Shown piece by piece: positions 1 through 7,621 of a DNA stretch of 64,000 nt (positions are counted from its first letter, which is position 1; each line of letters begins with the position of its first letter). The DNA is from Streptomyces sp. CB01249 (GTDB lineage: Bacteria; Actinomycetota; Actinomycetes; Streptomycetales; Streptomycetaceae), in the NCBI RefSeq assembly GCF_001905735.1, contig NZ_LISW01000006.1:317432-381431 (forward strand), given 5' to 3'. The position numbers and the translations under genes are program-made. Below the pieces are notes generated by a model that ran no database searches, was not told the DNA's origin, and saw only the letters and a program-made list of their open reading frames with translations.

Positions 1-830
1 CCGGCCGAGCCCAGCGCGGCCAGGCAGAGCCAGCCGCCCCAGCAGGCCGTCGCCCCGGAACCGCCCCACGCCAGCGCGAGCGGCACCCGCAGCGGCAGCG
101 CGGACCGGCGGAAGGCCAGCAGCAGGACCCCGGCCACGGCCACCGCGATCCACAGCACGTACACCGCCTCCAGCACGTGGAAGCCGCTGTCCCGCCCGGC
201 CACCCGGTCCGGGGTGAGGCCCGCCGTCGAGCCCGCCGCCCACAGCAGATGCGCGGTGCCGGGCGCCAGGGCGAGCAGCGACGCGGCGACGGCGGCGGCC
301 CGCAGCGCGGGGGCGGTCGGGCTCGCGGGCAGTGCGCCCAGCGTGCCCTGCCAGAGGTGGCCCCAGCGGTCACGGGCGTACAGCACGAACAGCGCGCCCA
401 GGGACAGGCCCTGGAGGATGAAGCCGCCGTAGACGACGCCGAACACCCACTCGTGCAGGAACGGCCGGCCCGCGGCCTCCGCGCCGCCGGTGTCCCCGCC
501 CAGCGCCCGGGCCAGCAGCTGCGCCGGGTAGCCGGTCATGATCGGCAGCAGCAGCCCGGTCGCCGTCCACATCGGCAGCGCGAGCAGCCACGCGGGCACC
601 CGCAGCCCCCAGGGCCGGGTGAGCAGCAGGGCCAGGACCACCACCGCGCCGTCCATCAGCACCGAACCGCCGTTGGCGACAGCCATCAGGGCGCGGTGGT
701 CCAGCAGCTCGCTGCCGTCCGGGATCCCGACGCGGCTGCCCGCCAGCCAGGCGATCTTGAGGGTGATGTAGGGCAGGCAGGAGACGATGGCGACGGTGCG
801 CAGCGCGGTGCGGGCGGAGACGGTTGTCAT
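1..830 (-). CDS. Integral membrane protein, 3' end outside window
   Basis: An open frame starts at an ATG at 830 on the minus strand and runs off the left edge, so at least 276 residues are present and the C-terminus is missing. The product is strongly hydrophobic: an N-terminal helix, then several Leu/Ala/Val-rich segments separated by short loops, as in a polytopic membrane protein. No catalytic motif or known family was recognised. The neighbouring IclR gene is transcribed in the same direction and ends 87 bases upstream, with a hairpin between them, so this gene probably has its own transcript. Function unknown. Confidence 0.72.
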   Translation of the reverse strand, partial: MTTVSARTALRTVAIVSCLPYITLKIAWLAGSRVGIPDGSELLDHRALMAVANGGSVLMDGAVVVLALLLTRPWGLRVPAWLLALPMWTATGLLLPIMTGYPAQLLARALGGDTGGAEAAGRPFLHEWVFGVVYGGFILQGLSLGALFVLYARDRWGHLWQGTLGALPASPTAPALRAAAVAASLLALAPGTAHLLWAAGSTAGLTPDRVAGRDSGFHVLEAVYVLWIAVAVAGVLLLAFRRSALPLRVPLALAWGGSGATACWGGWLCLAALGSA

Positions 831-881
831 GGCCCCCACGCTGCCCGGCGGCGCGCCCCCGCACCTCCTGCCCGATGACGA

Positions 882-909
882 TCCGCCTCCGCCGCACGGG
901 GGAGGCGGA
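882..909 (-). terminator. Hairpin between the IclR gene and the membrane protein gene
   Basis: A perfect 9-bp inverted repeat (tccgcctcc / ggaggcgga) with a 10-base loop lies just after the IclR-family stop codon. There is no T-tract, as is usual for Streptomyces terminators. It most likely ends the IclR transcript. Confidence 0.5.
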
Positions 910-917
910 CCGGGGGC

Positions 918-1688
918 TCAGAGCCTGCGGGTGGCGAGCGTCAGCCGGTCGCGCGCGTCGAACAGCGCGTCCTTGACCATCTGTTCGTGCGCGGGCGTGA
1001 GCCGGGCGACCGGCACCGAGCAGCTGATGGCGTCCCGGGCCGGGGTGCGGTACGGGACGGCGACCCCGAAGCAGCGCAGCCCCAACGTGTTCTCCTCGCG
1101 GTCCACCGCGTACCCCTGCTCGCGGATCTGGTGCAGCTCCTCGATGAGCTTCTCCCGGTCCGTCAGGGTGTGTTCGGTGAGCGCGGGCAGCGTCTCGGGC
1201 AGCATCTTGCGGACCTGCTCGTCGCTGTAGGTGGCCAGCAGCGCCTTGCCGAGCGAGGTGGAGTGCGCGGGCAGCCGGCGGCCGACGCGGGTGAAGGGGC
1301 GCAGATAGTGCTGGGACTGGCGGGTGGCGAGGTAGACCACGTTGGTGCCGTCGAGCCGGGCCAGGTGGATGGTCTCCGTGGTGTCGTCGGAGAGCCGGTC
1401 GAGCGTGGGCCGGGCCGCGGCGACGACCTCGTCGCCGTCGATGTACGAGGTGCCGACCAGCAGGGCCCGTACGCCGATCCCGTAACGCGTCCCCGTCGCG
1501 TCGGTCTCCACCCAGCCCAGCTCCACCAGTGTGCGCAGCAGCATGTAGAGGCTGGACTTCGGGTAGCCGACGGCCTCCTGGACCGCGGCGAGCGAGTGCA
1601 TCCCGGGCCGCCCCGCGAAGTACTCCAGCAGCTCGACCGTCCGTACCGCGGACTTGACCTGCGCCCCACCCGACTCGGGAACCGACAT
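918..1688 (-). CDS. IclR-family transcriptional regulator
   Basis: A 256-residue protein with an N-terminal winged helix (about residues 10-75, including the AVQEAVGYPKSSLYMLLRTL helix-turn-helix) and a C-terminal IclR effector domain (about 90-250, including SLGKALLA and the YAVDREEN segment). IclR proteins bind a small metabolite and usually control neighbouring catabolic genes. An ATG at 1688 preceded by a purine-rich aaaggggc was chosen; the frame extends further upstream but would cross the intergenic region and its inverted repeats. The gene is divergent from an aldehyde dehydrogenase, its likely target. Substrate not deducible. Confidence 0.9.
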   Translation of the reverse strand: MSVPESGGAQVKSAVRTVELLEYFAGRPGMHSLAAVQEAVGYPKSSLYMLLRTLVELGWVETDATGTRYGIGVRALLVGTSYIDGDEVVAAARPTLDRLSDDTTETIHLARLDGTNVVYLATRQSQHYLRPFTRVGRRLPAHSTSLGKALLATYSDEQVRKMLPETLPALTEHTLTDREKLIEELHQIREQGYAVDREENTLGLRCFGVAVPYRTPARDAISCSVPVARLTPAHEQMVKDALFDARDRLTLATRRL

Positions 1689-1774
1689 CGCCCTGCCCCT
1701 TTCACCCCGCCGACGAAACCCTGCGACTTCTTGCCAACACCGAACGCCCGGAAATAGAGTCGCTTCACATTCAC

Positions 1775-1804
1775 GTTCAGGAACGCTGTTCAGAATACCG
1801 AACA
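1775..1804. promoter_or_regulatory. Paired inverted repeats, candidate IclR operator
   Basis: The divergent intergenic region holds GTTC-AG-GAAC (1775-1784) and TGTTC-N8-GAACA (1787-1804). These adjacent dyads share GTTC/GAAC half-sites and lie between the IclR gene and the dehydrogenase GTG at 1856. This is a natural position for an operator acting on both promoters. The assignment to the IclR protein is an inference. Confidence 0.5.
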
Positions 1805-1855
1805 GCTTATACCGGACGACTTCTGATGTGCGGCAGTGGAGCGGAAGGAAACACG

Positions 1856-3376
1856 GTGGCAGCAGCACCAGTCTGGAGCGTCGACCCCCGCACCGGGAAC
1901 CCGCGCGAGCAGGTTGCGGTGGAGGCCACAGCGGAGGAGGTCGACCGCGCGGTCCGCGCCGCCCACGCGGTGCGCGGCTCCCTCGCCGACCGCACCACGC
2001 GCGCCGCGTTCCTGCGCACGGCCGCCGAACTGCTCACCGAGGCGGGCGACCACGTCATCGAGGCCGCCGACGCCGAGACGGCCCTCGGCCCGGCCCGGCT
2101 GACCGGCGAACTCGCGCGCACGGCGGCCCAGTTGCGGGCCTTCGCGGAGGTCGTGGACGAGGGCGCCTTCCTCGACATCCACATCGACCACGCGGACGCC
2201 ACCCGCACCCCGCCCTGGCCCGACCTGCGCCGCTACAAGATCCCGCTCGGCGTCGTCGCGGTGTACGCCGCCAGCAACTTCCCGCTCGCCTTCTCCGTGC
2301 CCGGCGGCGACACCGCCAGCGCCCTCGCGGCCGGCTGCCCCGTCGTCGTCAAGGCCCACCCGGACCACCCGGCGACCTCCGAGCTCTGCGCCTCGGTCCT
2401 GCGCCGGGCCGCCGCGCGCACCGGGCTGCCCGAGGACGTCGTGACCCTGGTGCACGGCTTCGAGGCGGGCGTCGCCCTCGTCCGGCACCCGCTCGTCGCC
2501 GCCGCCGGATTCACCGGTTCGGTGCGCGGCGGACGCGCCCTGTTCGACGCGGCCGCCGCCCGCCCCGCGCCCATCCCCTTCCACGGCGAGCTGGGCTCCC
2601 TCAACCCCGTCGTCGTCACCGGGGCCGCCGCCGCCGAGCGCGGCGCGGAGATCGGCGCGGGCCTGGCCGGCTCGATGACCATGGGCGCAGGACAGTTCTG
2701 TACCAAGCCCGGATTCGTCCTGGTCCCCGAGGGCGCGGGCGGCGACCGCCTCCTCAAGGCGCTCACCGAGGCCGTCAGCGACACCGAGGCGGGCGTCCTG
2801 CTCGACCACCGCATGCGCGACGCCTTCCTCGCCGGGGTCACCGAGCGCGCCGCGCTCCCCGGCGTCGAGGCCCCCGTCACCCCCGGCGCGGGCGGCGAGC
2901 ACACCGTCGCGGCCGGCTTCCTGACCGTCCCGGCCCGCGAGCTCACCGCCGAGGGCCCGCACGACGCGCTCCTGGAGGAGTGCTTCGGCCCCGTCACGGT
3001 CGTCGCTCGCTACGCCTCCGAGGACGAGATCACCGCCGTCCTGTCCCGCCTCCCCGGCAACCTCACCGCCACCCTCCACGTCGCCACCGAGGAGGCCGGG
3101 GGCGCCGCCGCGGACCTTCTCGCCGCGCTCACCCCGCTCGCCGGGCGGGTCCTCGTCAACGGCTGGCCGACCGGCGTTGCCGTCGCCCCGGCCCAGCACC
3201 ACGGCGGCCCCTACCCGGCCACCACCTCCACCTCCACCTCGGTCGGCGCCACCGCCATCGAGCGCTGGCTGCGCCCGGTCAGCTACCAGACCACCCCCGA
3301 AGCGCTCCTCCCGCCGGAGCTGCGCGAGGACAACCCGCTGGGCCTGCCCCGCCGCGTGGACGGACGACCCGCATGA
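1856..3376 (+). CDS. Aldehyde dehydrogenase, 2,5-dioxovalerate (ketoglutarate semialdehyde) type
   Basis: A 506-residue NAD(P)-dependent aldehyde dehydrogenase. The catalytic Cys is at about residue 282 in GQFCTKPG and the general-base Glu at about 245 in FHGELGSLNP. The latter motif and the overall length fit the alpha-ketoglutaric semialdehyde dehydrogenase branch, which oxidises the C5 semialdehyde in uronate, pentose and aldarate breakdown. GTG at 1856 was chosen because ggaaggaa lies just before it; an upstream ATG at 1826 lies inside the regulatory gap. The stop overlaps the next gene's ATG (ATGA), so the pair is co-translated. Exact substrate is inferred from family resemblance only. 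Confidence 0.85.
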   Translation: MAAAPVWSVDPRTGNPREQVAVEATAEEVDRAVRAAHAVRGSLADRTTRAAFLRTAAELLTEAGDHVIEAADAETALGPARLTGELARTAAQLRAFAEVVDEGAFLDIHIDHADATRTPPWPDLRRYKIPLGVVAVYAASNFPLAFSVPGGDTASALAAGCPVVVKAHPDHPATSELCASVLRRAAARTGLPEDVVTLVHGFEAGVALVRHPLVAAAGFTGSVRGGRALFDAAAARPAPIPFHGELGSLNPVVVTGAAAAERGAEIGAGLAGSMTMGAGQFCTKPGFVLVPEGAGGDRLLKALTEAVSDTEAGVLLDHRMRDAFLAGVTERAALPGVEAPVTPGAGGEHTVAAGFLTVPARELTAEGPHDALLEECFGPVTVVARYASEDEITAVLSRLPGNLTATLHVATEEAGGAAADLLAALTPLAGRVLVNGWPTGVAVAPAQHHGGPYPATTSTSTSVGATAIERWLRPVSYQTTPEALLPPELREDNPLGLPRRVDGRPA

Positions 3377-3978
3377 ACCTCCCCGAACTCCCCTTCGCGC
3401 TCCGGCCGTACGGCCCCGAGGGCGGCTGGACGTACGAGAACGGCGCGCTCACCGGCCGCGCGGGCGCCCGCCAGGACCGCTTCGTCCCGCCGGGCGGCGA
3501 CGGCCTGGAACCGGCGAGCGACGCGCCCCGGCTGCTCGGCGCCGCCCCGGCGGGCGACTTCCAGCTCGTCGCCCGGGTGAAGGTGGGCTTCGCCGCCGCC
3601 TTCGACGCGGGCGTGCTCTACCTCCACACCGGCGACCGGGAGTGGGCCAAGCTCTGCCTGGAGCTGTCCCCGGAGCGCCCGACCATCTGCACGGTGGTCA
3701 CCCGGGGCCACTCGGACGACGTCAACTCCTCCGTCGTGGACGGCGACACCCACTGGCTGCGCCTGAGCCGTACGGGGCACGCCTTCGCCTTCCACGCCTC
3801 GGCCGACGGCGAGAAGTGGACCTTCGTCCGCGTCTTCACCCTCGGCACCCCGGAGCAGGCGGCCACCGCGTCCGTCGGCTTCCTCGCCCAGTCACCCACG
3901 GGCGAGGGCTGCGAGGTGACCTTCGACCGGATCGCCTTCCGGCCGGAGGGTCTGGCGGACCTGCGCGACGGCAGCTAG
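3373..3978 (+). CDS. DUF1349-family (concanavalin-like) protein
   Basis: A 201-residue soluble protein without signal peptide. Its pattern (GGWTYENGALTG, DFQLVARVKVGF, AGVLYLHTGDREWAKLCLE, TFVRVFTLG) matches DUF1349, a beta-sandwich related to laminin-G/concanavalin folds often found with sugar-metabolism genes. It overlaps the aldehyde dehydrogenase by four bases (ATGA), so it belongs to the same operon and presumably the same sugar-acid or sugar pathway. No catalytic role is known for the family. A short GC-rich stretch follows before the acetyltransferase gene. Confidence 0.8.
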   Translation: MNLPELPFALRPYGPEGGWTYENGALTGRAGARQDRFVPPGGDGLEPASDAPRLLGAAPAGDFQLVARVKVGFAAAFDAGVLYLHTGDREWAKLCLELSPERPTICTVVTRGHSDDVNSSVVDGDTHWLRLSRTGHAFAFHASADGEKWTFVRVFTLGTPEQAATASVGFLAQSPTGEGCEVTFDRIAFRPEGLADLRDGS

Positions 3979-4042
3979 GGGCTGTCCGACGATCGGGCCG
4001 GGGCGGCGGAACCGGCGCCCCGGCCCGTACGTCCTCCCCACC

Positions 4043-4543
4043 ATGATCCGTACAGCGACACAGGACGACCTCGACGCGATAGTCACCCTGCACACCGAGG
4101 CCAGGGCCACCTACTACAGCGGACATCTCGCCGAGGAGGAGTACGCCGGTCCCGCCGAGGTGAGCCGGAGCCGGGACGGCTGGTCCCGGGCGGTGGACCG
4201 GGAGGACGCCACCGTGCTCGTCGCCGAGAAGGACGGCGCCCTCGTCGGCATCGCCGCCCACTCCGCGCGCGACGACTGGACGTACCTCACCCAGCTCCAC
4301 GTCTCCCCGGCCCACTGGCGCGAGGGCGTCGGCAGCGCCCTGCACCGCGCGTGCGTCGCCGACTGGCAGCGGCGCGGTGTGACGCGGGCCCGGCTGGAGG
4401 TCTTCGAGCCCAACAAGCGCGCCCAGGCCTTCTACGCTGCCCGGGGCTGGGTCGCCGACCCGGAGACGCCCCGGCACGGCGACCATCTGGTGCTGCGCCT
4501 CGCGGTGCCGGACGCGGTGCCGGAAGCGCCCGCGAGAGGCTGA
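4043..4543 (+). CDS. GNAT-family N-acetyltransferase
   Basis: A 166-residue single GNAT domain. Strands and helices of the fold are visible: N-terminal IRTATQDDLDAIVTLH, the VLVAEKDGALVGIAA beta pair, the acetyl-CoA pyrophosphate loop HVSPAHWREGVGSALH (Q/RxxGxG-like), and the C-terminal FEPNKRAQAFYAARGW. Such enzymes transfer acetyl from acetyl-CoA to an amine; the acceptor here is unknown. No clear Shine-Dalgarno precedes the ATG at 4043. The gene stands alone, 64 bases after the DUF1349 gene, and is followed by a strong hairpin. Confidence 0.88.
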   Translation: MIRTATQDDLDAIVTLHTEARATYYSGHLAEEEYAGPAEVSRSRDGWSRAVDREDATVLVAEKDGALVGIAAHSARDDWTYLTQLHVSPAHWREGVGSALHRACVADWQRRGVTRARLEVFEPNKRAQAFYAARGWVADPETPRHGDHLVLRLAVPDAVPEAPARG

Positions 4544-4555
4544 GCACACCGGGTG

Positions 4556-4580
4556 CGGGCCCGGGAATGGCCCGGGCCCG
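4556..4580 (+). terminator. Strong hairpin after the GNAT gene
   Basis: Perfect 10-bp stem (cgggcccggg / cccgggcccg) with a 5-base loop, 13 bases after the acetyltransferase stop. It is a good intrinsic terminator by Streptomyces standards. It overlaps the -35 element of the SigR-like promoter for the next gene. Confidence 0.7.
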
Positions 4581-4589
4581 TCATACGTT
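4563..4589 (+). promoter_or_regulatory. SigR-type (thiol-stress) promoter
   Basis: GGGAAT at 4563-4568, a 17-base spacer, then CGTT at 4586-4589. This matches the Streptomyces SigR consensus (GGAAT, about 16-18 bases, GTT) used for disulphide-stress genes. It lies about 67 bases upstream of a DsbA-like thiol oxidoreductase, exactly the class of gene SigR controls. Function inferred; no other promoter was seen in the gap. Confidence 0.65.
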
Positions 4590-4656
4590 GGGCGGGGAGC
4601 GGAGGGTGCCTCCGCCCCTGCCGCAGTCATCGATGAGTCCGGAGAGAAGAAGAGTC

Positions 4657-5373
4657 ATGCGCGTCGAGATCTGGAGCGACATCGCCTGCCCCTGGTGCTA
4701 TGTCGGAAAGGCCCGTTTCGAGAAGGGCCTCGCGGGCTTCGCCCACCGCGACGACGTCGAGGTGGTCCACCGCTCCTTCGAGCTCGACCCCGGCCGTGCC
4801 AAGGCCGACACCGAGCTGGTCACCGACATGCTGGCGCGGAAGTACGGGCGCACCCCCGACGAGGTCCGGTCGATGGAGGCCAACGTCGCCGCCAACGCCC
4901 GGGCCGAAGGGCTCGGCTACCTCACCGAGGGCCGCGACCACGGCAGCACGTTCGACATCCACCGCCTGCTGCACCTGGCCAAGGCCCGCGGCCGCCAGGA
5001 GGAGCTGCTGACCCTCGCCTACCGGGCCAACTTCGCCGAGGAGCGGTCCGTCTTCGACGACGCCGTTCTGCTGGACCTGGCCGTCGAGGCGGGGCTCGAC
5101 GCCGAGGAGGCCCGCGCGGTGCTCGCCGACCCGAAGGCGTACGCCGACGAGGTGCGCGCCGACGAGCAGGAGGCGGCCGAGCTGGGCGCCAACGCGGTGC
5201 CGTTCTTCGTGTTCGACCGGCGCTACGGCATCTCCGGCGGCCAGCCCGCCGAGGTCTTCGCCCAGGCGCTGGAACAGGCGTGGAAGGACCGCCCGGTCAC
5301 CGCCGCCGCCGCCGCGGCGGCCTGCGACGCCGACGGGGCCTGCGAGGTCCCCGGAGCCGCCCGGAACGCCTGA
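4657..5373 (+). CDS. DsbA-family (FrnE-like) thiol oxidoreductase
   Basis: A 238-residue cytoplasmic DsbA-fold protein. The redox motif CPWC is at residues 11-14 (DIACPWCYVGK), followed by the alpha-helical insertion and a C-terminal thioredoxin half with the cis-Pro loop NAVPFFVFDRRYGISGGQP. FrnE-type proteins act as disulphide isomerases/oxidoreductases and include polyketide and oxidative-stress members. ATG at 4657 was chosen because ggagagaag lies just upstream; an in-frame ATG at 4633 would lack that site. A SigR-like promoter precedes it, implying induction by disulphide stress. The C-terminus is Ala-rich and ends in Cys-containing DADGACEVPG. Confidence 0.9.
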   Translation: MRVEIWSDIACPWCYVGKARFEKGLAGFAHRDDVEVVHRSFELDPGRAKADTELVTDMLARKYGRTPDEVRSMEANVAANARAEGLGYLTEGRDHGSTFDIHRLLHLAKARGRQEELLTLAYRANFAEERSVFDDAVLLDLAVEAGLDAEEARAVLADPKAYADEVRADEQEAAELGANAVPFFVFDRRYGISGGQPAEVFAQALEQAWKDRPVTAAAAAAACDADGACEVPGAARNA

Positions 5374-5400
5374 TACGCGCCCAGAAACATAAGCATCGCT

Positions 5401-5454
5401 TGGGGTCGGGCGTGAATTTTTGTCAATTGACCCCAGGTCGGCGAAGGTTCACGC
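5401..5454 (+). promoter_or_regulatory. Interlocking inverted repeats upstream of the aminotransferase gene
   Basis: Two 7-base inverted repeats are nested in A-B-A'-B' order: tggggtc (5401-5407) with gacccca (5429-5435), and gcgtgaa (5410-5416) with ttcacgc (5448-5454). That order could form an H-type pseudoknot in the mRNA leader. The segment also contains the perfect DNA palindrome gtcaattgac (5422-5431), which could instead be a repressor operator over a -35-like ttgtca. It is noticeably A/T-richer than its surroundings. Role unresolved. Confidence 0.4.
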
Positions 5455-5461
5455 TGAACGC

Positions 5462-6523
5462 ATGACGATCTCTCCGCTCAGCCGTGCCGTCGCCGCCGAG
5501 TTCGCGCCCGAGACCACCTACCTCAACACCTCCACCTGCGGGCTGCTGCCCCGTCGCACCGTCGACGCGGTGAAGGCCCTCGCCGAGGAGGGCGCCTCCG
5601 GCCGCCGCGCCGGTTCGGGGGACTTCGAGGCGGTGGACCGCGCCCGGGACGGCTTCGCGCGCCTCGTCGGCGTCGGGGCCGACCGGGTCGCCGTCGGCAG
5701 CTCGGTCGTCGCCCACGTCGGGCTGATCGCGGCCTCGCTGCCCCCGGGGTCCGAAGTGCTCGTCCCCGAGGGCGAGTTCAGCTCCGTCGTCAGCCCGTTC
5801 GCCATCCGCGGCGACCTCGACATGCGCTATGTGCCGCTGGACGGGCTGGCCGCGGCGGTGCGCCCGTCCACCGCGCTCGTCGCCTTCTCCTCGGTGCAGT
5901 CGGCGGACGGCCGCCGCGCCGACCTGGACGCGGTCCGGTCCGCCGCTGCCGCCCACGGCGCCCGCACCCTGCTGGACGCCACCCAGTCGGCGGGCTGGCT
6001 GCCGCTCGACGCGGGGGCCTTCGACTACACGGTCACCGGCGGCTTCAAGTACCTGCTCTGCCCGCGCGGTACGTCGTTCCTCACCGTCACCGAGGAGGCG
6101 CAGGAGGCCGTGCGGCCGGTCGACGTGGGCATGGCCGCCTCCGAGGACCCGTGGGGCAGCGTGTACGGACCGGTCACCAAGCTCGCCGCCGATGCCCACC
6201 GCTACGACGAGCCGCCCGTCTACCTCGCGTACCACGGCGCCGAGCACTCCCTCGCCCTGCTCCACGAGATCGGCGTCGACGCCCTGCACGACCACGCCCT
6301 CGCGCTGGCCGACCGCTTCCGCGCCGGGGTGACGGCCCTCGGGCACGAGCCCGTGGAGGCGGACACCGTCGTCGTCGCGGTGCCCGGGCTCGGCGACCGG
6401 GCACCGGAGCTCCAGCGGGCCGGAGTGCTGGTCGCCGGCCGGGCGGGCAACCTGCGCGCGTCCTTCCACCTCTACAACACGGAGGCGGACGTGGACCGCG
6501 CCCTCCAGGTGCTCGCCGGCTGA
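5462..6523 (+). CDS. Class V aminotransferase-fold PLP enzyme
   Basis: A 353-residue PLP-dependent enzyme of the class V (cysteine desulphurase/isopenicillin N epimerase-like) fold. The start TYLNTSTCGLLPRRTVDAV is typical; the cofactor-binding core includes TLLDATQSAGWLPLD and the Schiff-base Lys in VTGGFKYLLCPRGTSFL. The C-terminal small domain ends RASFHLYNTEADVDRAL. Substrate not predictable: relatives act on amino acids or cysteine. ATG at 5462 fits the conserved N-terminus. The stop is 22 bases before the convergent LacI gene's stop. An A/T-rich leader with inverted repeats precedes it. Confidence 0.85.
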   Translation: MTISPLSRAVAAEFAPETTYLNTSTCGLLPRRTVDAVKALAEEGASGRRAGSGDFEAVDRARDGFARLVGVGADRVAVGSSVVAHVGLIAASLPPGSEVLVPEGEFSSVVSPFAIRGDLDMRYVPLDGLAAAVRPSTALVAFSSVQSADGRRADLDAVRSAAAAHGARTLLDATQSAGWLPLDAGAFDYTVTGGFKYLLCPRGTSFLTVTEEAQEAVRPVDVGMAASEDPWGSVYGPVTKLAADAHRYDEPPVYLAYHGAEHSLALLHEIGVDALHDHALALADRFRAGVTALGHEPVEADTVVVAVPGLGDRAPELQRAGVLVAGRAGNLRASFHLYNTEADVDRALQVLAG

Positions 6524-6545
6524 CGGGCCCCCGCCGCCCACCCGG

Positions 6546-7580
6546 TCACGCCGAGTCGCGGCGGACCAGCTCGGTCGGCAGTATCACCGCGGCCGGGTCC
6601 TCCCCGCCGATCTGCGCCAGCAGCACCCGTACCATCTCGGCGCTGATCCGGTCCCAGGGCTGGCGGATCGTCGTCAGCGCCGGACGGGAGGCGAGCGCGG
6701 CGGGGGAGTCGTCGAAACCGCCCACCGCGACGTCGTGCGGCACGCTGCGCCCGGCCTTCTCCAGGGCCGCGAGCACGCCCTGCGCCATCAGGTCCGAGGC
6801 GACGAACACCGCGTCCAGGTCCGGGGCGTGTTCCAGGAGCAGCGCCGCCGCCGTCTCGCCGCCCGCCCGGCTGTAGTCGCCGGGAACGATCAGCGCGTCG
6901 TCGGCGGGCAGCCCGCAGTCGGCCAGCATCTCGCGGTACCCGGCGAGCCGCTCGACGCCGCCCGGGGTGTCCAGCGGGCCGCTGACCGTACCGATGCGGC
7001 GGCGCCCCGACTCGTACAGGAAGCGCACCATGTCCCGGGCGCCGTCCCGGTCGGCGGCCGCCACATAGCTCACCTTCGAGCCCTGCCCGAGCGGCTTCCC
7101 GCACGCCACGAGGGGGACGCCCGCCTCGTGCAGCTGGGCGGCGACCGGGTCGCCGGAGTGGCTGGAGACCAGCAGGACCCCGTCCACATGCCCGGCGATG
7201 TACCGCATGTTCCGGCGGCGCTCGGCCTCCGTGCCCGCGATCATCAGCAGCAGCGGGATGTCGTGCGCGGCGAGCGCGCTCGTGCAGCCCCGCAGCAGCA
7301 CATTGAAGTTCGGGTCCTCGAAGAACCGCTCCTGGGGCTCGGTGAGCAGGAAGGCCACCGAGTCCGAGCGGCCCGTGATCAGCGACCTGGCGTGCCGGTT
7401 CACCGTGTAACCGGTCTTGCGGATGGCCGCGTTGACAGCGTCGAGCGCCGCCGGGCTGACGTTGTGACCGCCGTTGAGCACCCGGGAGACCGTGCCCCGG
7501 GAGACCCCCGCCTCCCGCGCCACGTCGTGGATCGTCGGCGGCCGGCGGCGTCCCGTACCGGTCTGTTCTGTGCGGCTCAT
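6546..7580 (-). CDS. LacI-family repressor, likely regulator of the galactan locus
   Basis: A 344-residue LacI/GalR-family protein with the helix-turn-helix TIHDVAREAGVSRGTVSRVLNGG at the N-terminus, a hinge helix (NRHARSLITGRSD) and a periplasmic-binding-like effector domain that would bind a sugar inducer. It lies 41 bases downstream of the ABC permease stop on the same strand and is probably the last gene of the transporter operon. The palindrome at 10771-10786 in the divergent promoter is its natural operator. The inducer is probably galactose or a galacto-oligosaccharide (inferred from neighbours). Confidence 0.9.
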   Translation of the reverse strand: MSRTEQTGTGRRRPPTIHDVAREAGVSRGTVSRVLNGGHNVSPAALDAVNAAIRKTGYTVNRHARSLITGRSDSVAFLLTEPQERFFEDPNFNVLLRGCTSALAAHDIPLLLMIAGTEAERRRNMRYIAGHVDGVLLVSSHSGDPVAAQLHEAGVPLVACGKPLGQGSKVSYVAAADRDGARDMVRFLYESGRRRIGTVSGPLDTPGGVERLAGYREMLADCGLPADDALIVPGDYSRAGGETAAALLLEHAPDLDAVFVASDLMAQGVLAALEKAGRSVPHDVAVGGFDDSPAALASRPALTTIRQPWDRISAEMVRVLLAQIGGEDPAAVILPTELVRRDSA

Positions 7581-7621
7581 GGTGCGTGATCTTTCATCAA
7601 GTGGCGTCCTGGCGGGGCCCG

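Noticed and set aside
1790..3202. A 470-codon minus-strand frame opposite the aldehyde dehydrogenase
   Set aside because: Same antisense artefact; the plus-strand product has catalytic Cys and Glu in context, the minus one has no recognisable fold.
3981..4000. Degenerate copy of the 45.5-kb inverted repeat (ggggctgtccgacgatc)
   Set aside because: Shares only a few bases with the arm; a similar weak match occurs at 50459-50479. Too short to claim a family.
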